NCBI GenBank assembly: GCA_017519205.1
Contig: JAFWSW010000059.1
Location: 1-32,667, forward strand
DNA from: Clostridiales bacterium
GTDB taxonomy: Bacteria > Bacillota > Clostridia > Saccharofermentanales > Saccharofermentanaceae
Direction of reading: 5' to 3'
Length of the DNA: 32,667 nucleotides
Of the stretch, positions 17,113-24,944 are shown piece after piece. The notes under the pieces were generated by a model that was given only the letters and a program-made list of their open reading frames with translations, had not been told where the DNA came from and did no database searches. Each line of letters opens with the position of its first letter. The stretch's first letter is position 1. The position numbers were made by a program, and so were the translations under genes.

Positions 17113-17141
17113 AGTGTATATTTTTAGAGGGCAAGTGTCAA
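17113..17141 (-). promoter_or_regulatory. Sigma-A-type promoter of the transketolase gene
   Basis: Minus strand: perfect TTGACA (17136-17141), a 17-base spacer, TACACT (17113-17118). Predicted transcription start is near 17105, giving a leader of about 165 bases before the ATG at 16938. An inverted repeat, ACTTGCC (17101-17107) and GGCAAGT (17130-17136), brackets the -10 and touches the -35, which suggests regulation at this promoter. Confidence 0.7.
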
Positions 17142-17177
17142 GGTGAAAACTCGTCTGTTAAGTTTTTGTGAACCGCA

Positions 17178-17206
17178 TTGCGAAGCCTATTTCTTTGTAA
17201 TAAAAT
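17178..17206 (+). promoter_or_regulatory. Sigma-A-type promoter of the HD hydrolase-mutY pair
   Basis: TTGCGA (17178-17183), a 17-base spacer, TAAAAT (17201-17206). It is 45 bases before the TTG start at 17251 and diverges from the transketolase promoter. Confidence 0.55.
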
Positions 17207-17250
17207 AACAGCAGTGAGTTTGGAATAAACATCATTTCGGGGGACTGACA

Positions 17251-17784
17251 TTGCGAATTCTTATCAAGCGTGACGTACTATTTAACCACCTCTCCGCACC
17301 GGTTTTAAACACCGGCTTTCTTAACCAACTAAAAGAATTCAAGCAGCACGGCAAATGCACCTGCTACGATCACAGCATCGCCGTTGCCAAGACCGCTTTA
17401 TTCCTGTCCATGATCCTTCCCTTCCGCTTCAAGCAGAAGCAGCTCGTAAGAGGCGCTCTTCTTCACGATTATTTCCTCTATGACTGGCATACGGTCAAGC
17501 TCGAGAAACTCCACGGCTTTCACCATCCGACGATCGCCGCCGAGAATGCGCGCCGTGATTTCAATATCACCAAGATCGAAGAAAACATCATCAAGCGTCA
17601 CATGTTCCCGCTGACGCCGATCCCGCCGAGATATAAAGAGAGCGTTCTCGTAACGATCTCCGATAAATACTGCGCGATAAAAGAAGTCTTCGTCGCACTC
17701 GGTCATAAACTCAAAAGACTTGTTTCCGTCGTTCCGCTCGCCAGCGCGATCGCTTTCCTGATCGCTGCTATTCCGTTGCGATAA
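17251..17784 (+). CDS. HD-domain phosphohydrolase family protein
   Basis: 177 aa, starting at TTG (17251), 6 bases after GGGGGA; no other start is available nearby. HD-superfamily metal ligands are visible: His41 (CYDHSIAVAK), His72-Asp73 (LLHDYFLYDW), His91/92 (HGFHHPTIAAENA), His117 (IIKRHMFPLTP) and Asp138 (ISDKYCAIKE). The KLHGFHHP and RHMFPLTPIPP blocks are typical of a small Clostridia group annotated only as HD proteins. The last 20 residues are hydrophobic (VVPLASAIAFLIAAIPLR) and may touch the membrane. Substrate unknown. Its stop overlaps the mutY start by one base (TAATG), so the two are translationally coupled. Confidence 0.85.
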   Translation: MRILIKRDVLFNHLSAPVLNTGFLNQLKEFKQHGKCTCYDHSIAVAKTALFLSMILPFRFKQKQLVRGALLHDYFLYDWHTVKLEKLHGFHHPTIAAENARRDFNITKIEENIIKRHMFPLTPIPPRYKESVLVTISDKYCAIKEVFVALGHKLKRLVSVVPLASAIAFLIAAIPLR

Positions 17785-18869
17785 TGGATTCCTTGAAAGA
17801 ATGTCCCGATAGCATCACATCATCTCTTCTGTCCTGGTTTTACGACCACCGCAGGATCCTGCCATGGCGCACGGAGCGTACTCCATATACTACCTGGATC
17901 TCCGAAGCCATGCTCCAGCAGACACGTGTCACCACAGTGCTCGACTATTACCCCCGCTTTCTTGAGCGTTTTCCCGATCCAAAAGCACTTGCCGACGCTT
18001 CGGAAGATCTCGTTCTTAAAACCTGGGAGGGGCTCGGCTACTATTCCCGCGCCAGGAATCTCATGCGCGGGGCGAAGTACGTCTGTGAGAACTTCGGCGG
18101 AGAGATACCATCCGATACAGACCTGCTCATCACGATCCCCGGCATCGGACCCTATATGGCCGGAGCAATCGCATCTCTAGCTTTCGATAAACCATCCCCG
18201 GCGGTCGACGGAAACTGCATCCGCATCTACTGCAGGCTCCATGCTCTTCCGCTCATTCCGTCCGACAGTTCCACATATAAGGAAATAAATGCCCGTGTCC
18301 AAAAAGACATTTCGGAAGATGCTCCGGGAGATTTTAATGAAGCGCTTATGGACCTGGGATCCCTGATCTGTACGCCGAAATCTCCGAAGTGTACCGCCTG
18401 TCCTTTGAAGGAGAAGTGCAGTGCTTTTCTCTTAGGGAAACAGGAAGACTTCCCGGTCAGAAAACCGAAGAAAGAGACACCTGTTGAGGAACACACGATC
18501 CTCAAGATCCATATCGGCGATAAGATCCTTGTTCGGAAGCGCCCGTCCACCGGTCTTCTTGCCGGGTTATACGAACTCATCGACCTGCCCGGGACGATGA
18601 CGAATAAGCAGGTAAGGATGTGGCTCAAAAAGAACTTCCCCGCCCTTTCAGGCGCCAAAGATGACATCGACATACGCCCCATGGGAAAAAGCCGGCACAT
18701 CTTCTCTCACCTGCGCTGGGAGATGCTGGGCTATGAGATCTATCTTCCCGTTACTGATACGAAAAAGCAGAAGGACCTGTCCACCTGCGCAAGCCGCCTC
18801 GGCGAACCGGTCCCTCCGGATGAATACAATGATTTAGCTTTCGCGTCGGCGCTTCGTGCCTACCGCTGA
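17784..18869 (+). CDS. mutY: A/G-specific adenine glycosylase MutY
   Basis: 361 aa, normal for MutY. It removes adenine mispaired with 8-oxoguanine during base excision repair. Seen: WISEAMLQQTRV with catalytic Glu41, the helix-hairpin-helix TIPGIGPYMAGAIAS (117-131), PAVDGNCIRI with catalytic Asp142, and a [4Fe-4S] loop with Cys196, Cys203, Cys206 and Cys212 (C-x6-C-x2-C-x5-C). A C-terminal NUDIX-like domain that recognises 8-oxoG follows (KILVRKRPSTGLLAGLYELI). The ATG shares one base with the stop of the HD gene. It is convergent with SBP3, with 4 bases between stops and no terminator between them. Confidence 0.96.
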   Translation: MDSLKECPDSITSSLLSWFYDHRRILPWRTERTPYTTWISEAMLQQTRVTTVLDYYPRFLERFPDPKALADASEDLVLKTWEGLGYYSRARNLMRGAKYVCENFGGEIPSDTDLLITIPGIGPYMAGAIASLAFDKPSPAVDGNCIRIYCRLHALPLIPSDSSTYKEINARVQKDISEDAPGDFNEALMDLGSLICTPKSPKCTACPLKEKCSAFLLGKQEDFPVRKPKKETPVEEHTILKIHIGDKILVRKRPSTGLLAGLYELIDLPGTMTNKQVRMWLKKNFPALSGAKDDIDIRPMGKSRHIFSHLRWEMLGYEIYLPVTDTKKQKDLSTCASRLGEPVPPDEYNDLAFASALRAYR

Positions 18870-18873
18870 GGAC

Positions 18874-19977
18874 TTACTTGAGCCCGTACTTGTTCACATC
18901 TTCCGCTGTGATCGTCTTCGCGTCAAAGCCCAGTTCCTGCACAGCCACCTTCTTCGGCGGCATGATTCCTTCTTCCATATCCCGGATGATCATATCGATA
19001 TATCCTGCCTGGAACGGATTGTCATGTACTTCGTAATTCCAGTTTCCCGCAAGAAGCTCTTCCATCGCCCAGTACATTCCTCCGTAGCTGACGATGATCA
19101 CATCTTTTCCGACGCCATGGGAGATTTCAGCGTTATCCAGAGCCTCGACAGCGCCCTTTGCCATCTCATCGTTCTCTGCATAGATCACGTTGAACTTGTC
19201 TCCTGAAGCGATCACTGCGGTGACATACTCCTCTGCACGCTGCCGATCCCACTCACAGCACTTCTGACCGACGATGCACCAGTCCGTATCGGTAGCAAGT
19301 TTTCTTTCGAGCGCACCGGTTCGTTCCTTCTGCGCCATGGATCCCATTATTCCCTGAAGGTGAAGGATATTGTACTCGGGAAGGCCTTCGGATTCGAGAA
19401 GTTTGATCGCAGTATTTGCATCCACCTCCATATCCGACATCACGAGCGTGTCATAGAGGTCCGGATCAACATCGATCTCCCGATCAAAAAGGATCACGTG
19501 GATACCCGCATCCTTAGCTTCCTGCAGCACCTGATCCCAGCCGGCGGAATCTGCCGCGGAGACCAGGAGATAATCGACCTGGTCCTGGATAAACGATCTC
19601 GCTGCAAGGATCTGCTCGTCATTTTTGAGACTATAAAAGAAAGTCGTATCATAGCCGTTATCCTTCGTGAGCATCTCTTTAAGATCCTGGTCATTCGCCA
19701 TGCGGTAAGCTGACTCATTCGGATCATTATTGATGACACCCACCTTGATGAGTTCGTTCTTAGATGGCGGATCTGTTTCCGTCGTAGTCGGATCCATCGT
19801 ATCTGTCACGACCGGTTCGGTCTCTGTTTCCGTCGGCTCTGTCGTTTCTGTCGTTGTCGTTACTCGAATATCAAGATCCTTCAAAACATGCTTGCCCTTC
19901 CCGGATTTCTCCGAACTGCATGCAGTCACGGGAAGGATCATTGCTGCCGTAAGGATAAAAGTCAGGATCTTCTTCAT
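18874..19977 (-). CDS. Sugar-binding lipoprotein of the CUT2 locus (SBP3)
   Basis: 367 aa from the ATG at 19977, which follows GGGAGG by 6 bases. Signal and lipobox MKKILTFILTAAMILPVTAC (Cys20), then a Thr/Glu-rich linker (about 45-80), then a type 1 periplasmic-binding-protein fold. It shares exact blocks with SBP1: VGIINNDPNES, YSLKNDEQI, GISHGVGKDV, YAEND, MAKGAV. It should bind a monosaccharide outside the membrane. It is the last gene of the locus, 27 bases after the DUF3298-like lipoprotein and far from the permease genes. It may deliver a second ligand, or present ligand to the histidine kinase; neither can be decided from sequence. Confidence 0.88.
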   Translation of the reverse strand: MKKILTFILTAAMILPVTACSSEKSGKGKHVLKDLDIRVTTTTETTEPTETETEPVVTDTMDPTTTETDPPSKNELIKVGVINNDPNESAYRMANDQDLKEMLTKDNGYDTTFFYSLKNDEQILAARSFIQDQVDYLLVSAADSAGWDQVLQEAKDAGIHVILFDREIDVDPDLYDTLVMSDMEVDANTAIKLLESEGLPEYNILHLQGIMGSMAQKERTGALERKLATDTDWCIVGQKCCEWDRQRAEEYVTAVIASGDKFNVIYAENDEMAKGAVEALDNAEISHGVGKDVIIVSYGGMYWAMEELLAGNWNYEVHDNPFQAGYIDMIIRDMEEGIMPPKKVAVQELGFDAKTITAEDVNKYGLK

Positions 19978-20004
19978 ATCATTCCTCCCGAGAAGCACTT
20001 CTAC

Positions 20005-21612
20005 TCAGTCTGCATACATCAGTCCGATAAATGCGCTGTCTCTGTCCTGTCCCGCGATCTTACTTCTCTTATCTGTTTCAAGGGCAATAGTCAGCGGTTC
20101 CAGATTGTCACGGGACGGGTGTACACGTACCACCAGGATACCGGACTTAGTATCAAAACCGAGGACCTCGACACATTCGCCTGCCGGTACCTCGTTATCT
20201 TCTCCCATCGTGCCGGTCGTAACATCGTAGTTCTTTCCGCTCAGAGGCATCATTGACAGATACGGGCCGCTGTTGCACTTTCCCATTGTGGAGAGCGAAA
20301 TAAGATGTCCGTCCGTGCCGAGACCATATCCGTAATTCATGAATACCGTTCCGACAATATCCGTGCGAAGACTGATCGTAAAGTCTGTCGGATCCAGCGT
20401 ATTTCCAGCCGTACTGTAGAAGAACTCAACAAACTTCGGCTCATCACCGTTAATGTCGAAGATATACGTGGCGTAGTCCTCTCCTTCACTGTCCATCGCA
20501 ACAAGAAGATAGTACTTTCCGCCGATACACATGACACAGTTTCCGCCATACGGATCGAGCTCTTCCATATAGTCCATCTCTTCATAGTCTTTTGCCTCGA
20601 AGACATAGTCCTTTCCGCAGAAGGAGATATGCAGCGCATCGACCGCGTATCCTTCCTGATTCATCGTCACGGAGAGGGACAGATCATCCATCTGGTTATC
20701 TCCGTTAAAGTCCCACTTCAGCGCAAAACTTCTGTCGATCAGAAGCGTGTAGTTTTCCGGTGTGGATCCGAAATAAGACATATCGAAGATATCCTCGTGT
20801 CCGATGACCGGGAGTTTATCATCGCCGATGATCAGGCCGTCATATGTCATACCGAATGTAAATGATCCCTCGGTGATCTGTGACATGACCGGATTTCTGT
20901 CTCGATTTATTAAAACCAGATAGTCATCCAGATATTCCACAAATGCATCCTTATCGAGGATGACATCGTCAAATCCGATCTCCGATCCGTCTTCGGAACG
21001 GTAGTTTTCATATCGTGTAGTTGTTACAATGAAATCTTCGGAGGAATACCCGCTGACAGTCGTTCCCAGCGACAGGATCTGGCTGTCCGAGCGGATCACA
21101 CGGCTGTCATAGTCGTACCAGAAGTTCGGGAGTTCTTCGTGTGCGCTCTCTTTTTCCTTAAACTTCGTAAGTTCCTGCTCATAGATCCTGCTGCTGGCAT
21201 CCGCTGTATGCCAGACATATTCATTTAAAATGCCGGAGATCTTCGTCGCTCCGCCCTCTGAAGTCAGCACATCGTATTCCACATCCACGGAAGACAGCTG
21301 CATCGGAAAGCCGTCATCCTGCTTTGTCGTATCGACAGCTGTATACATCATGGTATCTCTCATACTTTTGATCTTCTCGGAGGTCAGATCATGGGAGATC
21401 ACAAATTCATTCTTCGGTTCCGGAACCGTTGTGGTTTCTTCCGTCTCACTTTCCGACGTATCGGTCGTTAGCGAAGGATCCAGCGACTCTTCCGTTTCCG
21501 TAGTACGCTTTGTTTTTTTCTTTTTTCTTGTTTCCTTGGTATCTTTCGATCCACACGCCACGCATGTGAAAACTGTCGCCATACACAGCAGCACAGAAAT
21601 TGCTTTTTTCAT
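20005..21612 (-). CDS. Large lipoprotein with DUF3298/DUF4163-like region
   Basis: 535 aa. Signal with lipobox CVAC (Cys20), then a Lys-rich and Thr/Glu/Ser-rich linker (21-66). Residues about 105-235 follow the DUF4163/DUF3298 pattern: VEYDVLTSE..KISGILNEYV, then VIRSDSQILSLGTTVSGY, then SEDGSEIGFDDVILDKDAF. Residues 299-314 (KWDFNGDNQMDDLSLS) form a DxNxDxxxDD calcium-type loop, and a similar FDINGDEP occurs near 385-392. The C-terminal third is beta-rich and unassigned. AAGGGA precedes the ATG. It sits between SBP2 (98 bases upstream) and SBP3 (27 bases downstream), so it may belong to the sugar uptake or sensing system. No enzymatic motif was recognised. Confidence 0.8.
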   Translation of the reverse strand: MKKAISVLLCMATVFTCVACGSKDTKETRKKKKTKRTTETEESLDPSLTTDTSESETEETTTVPEPKNEFVISHDLTSEKIKSMRDTMMYTAVDTTKQDDGFPMQLSSVDVEYDVLTSEGGATKISGILNEYVWHTADASSRIYEQELTKFKEKESAHEELPNFWYDYDSRVIRSDSQILSLGTTVSGYSSEDFIVTTTRYENYRSEDGSEIGFDDVILDKDAFVEYLDDYLVLINRDRNPVMSQITEGSFTFGMTYDGLIIGDDKLPVIGHEDIFDMSYFGSTPENYTLLIDRSFALKWDFNGDNQMDDLSLSVTMNQEGYAVDALHISFCGKDYVFEAKDYEEMDYMEELDPYGGNCVMCIGGKYYLLVAMDSEGEDYATYIFDINGDEPKFVEFFYSTAGNTLDPTDFTISLRTDIVGTVFMNYGYGLGTDGHLISLSTMGKCNSGPYLSMMPLSGKNYDVTTGTMGEDNEVPAGECVEVLGFDTKSGILVVRVHPSRDNLEPLTIALETDKRSKIAGQDRDSAFIGLMYAD

Positions 21613-21710
21613 TTCCCTTGTTTCCTCTTTCCTTAGCGAAAAGCACTTGCCGGTGTCTTTTCTTTTCCCTTTAGAACGGAAGTCAGTTTCTCACATTTTC
21701 TTGATTTTGT

Positions 21711-22751
21711 CTACTTTACGATGTCGACGTCGTATGTCTTATCCCCAACGGTGATACTCTTGATCTCAGAGACGGAACTGAATAGTGTTTCCGCTACGTA
21801 GTTATATTTTTCCGGTTCTTCTCCTTTTTCCAGCATCTCGATCAGCGCCTGCACACGTGGTCCGTGAAGCGGGTTACACTCGGCGATACAGGAGATCTTC
21901 CCCTCGCGGAGATACTGCATCGCATCCTGGTTGATACCGTCAAAGGAAACCACCATGATCTCCCCGTTTTCGATATCCGGGCCCACTTTCTTTCCAAAGG
22001 CTTCGATCGCACTGATGGCACCGATCGCTTCGTTATCGTTTTCGCAGTATACGATGTTGATATTGTCATATTGTCTGAGGAACGATGACATGACTTCCTT
22101 TCCGCGCACCTCGGTAAAATCACCGCTCTCCTGTGCAAGGATATTCCAGCCGTATTCTCTGGCAGCATTCTGAAGTCCCCGTGTTCTTCCGAGCTGGGCC
22201 GTCGAGCCGAGCGTTCCCTGGATATGGGCGATATGTACATCCTCGTCCGCGATGCCCTTGAACTGCGTATATTCGTGGATCCACGCCGCCATTTTCGTTC
22301 CTTCCAGTTCGAAATCCGATCCGACCCAGCAGCTGTAAAGTGAACGGTCTTCCACATCTACTCTTCTGTCTACGATGATGACCGGGATCCCTGCATCCTT
22401 TGCCTCTTTCAGCACGAAATCCCAACCGGTCTCCGTCTCCGGAGCCAGTACGATATAGTCCACATCCTGCTGAATAAACATGCGAAGAGCGGTGACCTGA
22501 TTGGCCTGTTTCTGCTGACCGTTTTTATAGATCAGTGTATAGCCGTTCTCCTTCGAGAGGGCTTCGAGCATCGAGTCCGTGTTGGTGGATCTCCAGTCCG
22601 ACTCCGCGCCGAGCTGGGAAAAACCGACCGTGATCATTTTCTTTTCGGATTCTGCGGATGTCGAGGTTTCAGAAACAGTACTACTCCTACAGGCAACCAG
22701 AAAAGTTGCCAGCAGGAGCAGTATTGCAGTCAGGTGGACCGTCTTTTTCAT
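21711..22751 (-). CDS. ytfQ: YtfQ-like furanose-sugar-binding lipoprotein (SBP2)
   Basis: 346 aa. Signal and lipobox (LLLATFLVAC, Cys21), then a binding-protein fold. From memory of E. coli YtfQ the match is block by block: VGFSQLGAESDWRSTNT, NGQQKQANQVTALR, FVLKEAKDAGIPVIIVDRRVDVEDRSLY, IQGTLGSTAQLGRTRG, SGDFTEVRGKEVM, IVYCENDNEAIGAI. YtfQ binds galactofuranose; related proteins bind other furanoses or pentoses, so the ligand here is inferred. AAGGAG lies upstream of the ATG, 9 bases after the YjfF-like permease stop, in the same operon as the ATPase and permeases. It is clearly different in sequence from SBP1 and SBP3. Confidence 0.9.
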   Translation of the reverse strand: MKKTVHLTAILLLLATFLVACRSSTVSETSTSAESEKKMITVGFSQLGAESDWRSTNTDSMLEALSKENGYTLIYKNGQQKQANQVTALRMFIQQDVDYIVLAPETETGWDFVLKEAKDAGIPVIIVDRRVDVEDRSLYSCWVGSDFELEGTKMAAWIHEYTQFKGIADEDVHIAHIQGTLGSTAQLGRTRGLQNAAREYGWNILAQESGDFTEVRGKEVMSSFLRQYDNINIVYCENDNEAIGAISAIEAFGKKVGPDIENGEIMVVSFDGINQDAMQYLREGKISCIAECNPLHGPRVQALIEMLEKGEEPEKYNYVAETLFSSVSEIKSITVGDKTYDVDIVK

Positions 22752-22760
22752 TTGCTCTCC

Positions 22761-23804
22761 TTATACTCTGAGCGCCCTCTTTTTCTGTCTGATCACGATA
22801 CTCTGGATCAGAAGGAAGATGCACAGCATCGCTGCGATCGTGATACCTGTCCACCAGGCATCTCCCAGACCTGCCGATGCAACCATGTTCTGGATCGTGC
22901 ACAGTGAGAGAACACCGAATAGCGTTCCGACGATATTTCCTACGCCACCCGTCAGCAGTGTACCGCCGATGATGGAAGATGCGATCGCATTCATTTCCAT
23001 GCCTGTCGCGTGAGCAGCAGAACCGGATCCGACATTAAGGAAATATACATATCCGGCAATTCCTGCCAGCAGTCCGCAGATCACGTGGGAGAGGAACTTC
23101 GTCCTTCGCACATTGATACCGAGCATAAGTGCGCTCTGCTTGTTACCGCCGACGGCATAGAAACTTCTTCCGAGTTTGGTATAACGTAGAACTAAGAATA
23201 ATACTACCACAAGAACCAGTGCGACTACTACACCTATTTCTATCTTCGCAGGTTGATAGATGTTATGTTTATTGTAAGAACCCGCTCCGGGAATTACGAT
23301 ACGTGTATCTTTCAGTTTTCTGAAAGCTTCATTTTCTACATTGAACGGTTTTGTATGTACGATCGTCGTCATGCCGCGGGCGAAGAACATACCTGCCAGA
23401 GTGACTATAAACGGCTGAATATCGAAGTAAGCAACCAGGAAACCCTGTACGATACCGAACGCCAGACCGATACCGACGGCGATCAGCATGGATACCCAGA
23501 TATTGGCACCCGGACAGTAGTCGAGATATACCGCACAGGACATCGTGACCAGAGCGACCACACCGCCGACTGAGATATCGATTCCACCGGAGATCATAAC
23601 GATGCTCAATCCGAGAGCTGTAATGATCAAAGCCGCATTGGAACTCAGGATGTTAAAGAGCGTCTGCGGTTTCCTGAAACCACCGCCCTGGAAGATGACT
23701 GCGCTTGCATACATCAGGATAAAGATGGTAACCGTGATCGAGAAAAGAAGATTGGTATCGCTGACCTTACTGAAAAGTCCGCCTTTCATTTTTGACTTAT
23801 CCAT
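22761..23804 (-). CDS. yjfF: CUT2 sugar ABC transporter permease, YjfF-like
   Basis: 347 aa, strongly hydrophobic with about nine or ten membrane helices. It forms half of the membrane channel for monosaccharide import. It has the BPD_transp_2 signature (VMISGGIDISVGGVVALV) and YjfF-type blocks: PFIVTLAGMFFARGMTTIV, YAVGGNKQSALMLGINVRR, IASSIIGGTLLTGGVGNIVG, TLFGVLSLCTIQNMV and DAWWTGITIAAML. Its ATG overlaps the stop of permease 1 by one base (TAATG), which suggests equal production of the two subunits. Adjacent SBP2, permease 1 and the ATPase complete the transporter. Confidence 0.9.
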   Translation of the reverse strand: MDKSKMKGGLFSKVSDTNLLFSITVTIFILMYASAVIFQGGGFRKPQTLFNILSSNAALIITALGLSIVMISGGIDISVGGVVALVTMSCAVYLDYCPGANIWVSMLIAVGIGLAFGIVQGFLVAYFDIQPFIVTLAGMFFARGMTTIVHTKPFNVENEAFRKLKDTRIVIPGAGSYNKHNIYQPAKIEIGVVVALVLVVVLFLVLRYTKLGRSFYAVGGNKQSALMLGINVRRTKFLSHVICGLLAGIAGYVYFLNVGSGSAAHATGMEMNAIASSIIGGTLLTGGVGNIVGTLFGVLSLCTIQNMVASAGLGDAWWTGITIAAMLCIFLLIQSIVIRQKKRALRV

Positions 23805-24940
23805 TAGTTGTCCTCCTCCACTTCTTCGTTTTCACCGGAGATCACTTCGGCCGCAGAATCACCTACAGCAACAAGCTGAGCGGTTTTTTTCTTTGCTTTC
23901 ATCTTCTTAAAGAAGTCTCCGACATACTCTCTCACCTTCGGGGCGGAGAAGAATACCAGCAGGATAACTACGACAGCCTTATATGCAGCAAGTGCATCCG
24001 AACTGATGTGGAACTTATAAAGTGTGGTGGTCAGAGCCTGGATAACATATGCACCCAGAACCGAGGCCCACATGTTGAACTTACCGCCGGAGAGTGCATT
24101 GCCGCCGAGTGCGACCGCCAGGATGGCATCCATCTCAATATCCTTGGCAATAACGTTATAGTTGATCGTCGCGATACGGGATACTTTGATGAGCGCGGCT
24201 ACTGCCACACAAAGGCCCAGGATAACAAATGCCAGAAACTTAACAAAGGTCGGGTTGATACCGTTTAAGCGGGCCGACTTCTCGTTGATACCTACTGCCT
24301 GTGTGTAAAGACCGAGATTGGTAAACTTCAGCACTAGCGCGATCACTAAGACACATAAGAGCATGATAAAAACTGTAGTCGGGATCGGGATACCCGGGAT
24401 GAATCCGCCGAAATACTTGAACTTCGGATCCGGGACGATCGGAAGGCGGTTGAAGTTGATCCAGGCCGCGATCGGTCGTCCTGCGGTAAATAGAATGAGC
24501 GTAGCGATCATTGGCTGGATTTTAAAGATCGATACAAGTGCACCGTTAAATGCACCGCAGAGCATACCGACAAGACAAGCCACGAGGAATGCTACGATGA
24601 TCGGAGCCTGGATGGCGTCCGGTCTCGGGTTGGTGCCGCAGAGGACGCGCAGCATCGCCGAGCCGGCAATAGCAATCGTTGCGCCGACCGAGATATCCTG
24701 ACCGCCGGATGCCGCCGTTACGAGCGTCATGCCTATAGCCAGGATCGCCAATTCGGATCCGTAGTCAAGTATGGTAATAAGGGAGCCGGATAATACCGGA
24801 TTACCATCATTATTAGTGCGCAGGGTTACCTTAAAGAACCCCGGATCTACGATCAGGTTGATCACTGCCAGAAGCAGGAGCGCCATGATCGGTATGAACA
24901 GCTGATTGCTGGTAATTTTCTTGATTAATGACTTATTCAT
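23804..24940 (-). CDS. ytfT: CUT2 sugar ABC transporter permease, YtfT-like
   Basis: 378 aa, about nine or ten membrane helices. It pairs with the YjfF-like permease. Seen: LAILAIGMTLVTAASGGQDISVG (the usual GGxDxSVG signature, here with GGQDISVG), FKIQPMIATLILFTAGRPIA, AVGINEKSARLNGINP, IEMDAILAVALGGNALSGG and FNMWASVLGAYVIQAL. The last 40 residues are a charged cytoplasmic tail (KKMKAKKKTAQL ... ENEEVEEDN) longer than I recall for E. coli YtfT. The start lies 4 bases after the ATPase stop, and its ribosome site is inside the ATPase gene. Confidence 0.9.
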   Translation of the reverse strand: MNKSLIKKITSNQLFIPIMALLLLAVINLIVDPGFFKVTLRTNNDGNPVLSGSLITILDYGSELAILAIGMTLVTAASGGQDISVGATIAIAGSAMLRVLCGTNPRPDAIQAPIIVAFLVACLVGMLCGAFNGALVSIFKIQPMIATLILFTAGRPIAAWINFNRLPIVPDPKFKYFGGFIPGIPIPTTVFIMLLCVLVIALVLKFTNLGLYTQAVGINEKSARLNGINPTFVKFLAFVILGLCVAVAALIKVSRIATINYNVIAKDIEMDAILAVALGGNALSGGKFNMWASVLGAYVIQALTTTLYKFHISSDALAAYKAVVVILLVFFSAPKVREYVGDFFKKMKAKKKTAQLVAVGDSAAEVISGENEEVEEDN

Positions 24941-24944
24941 CCTT

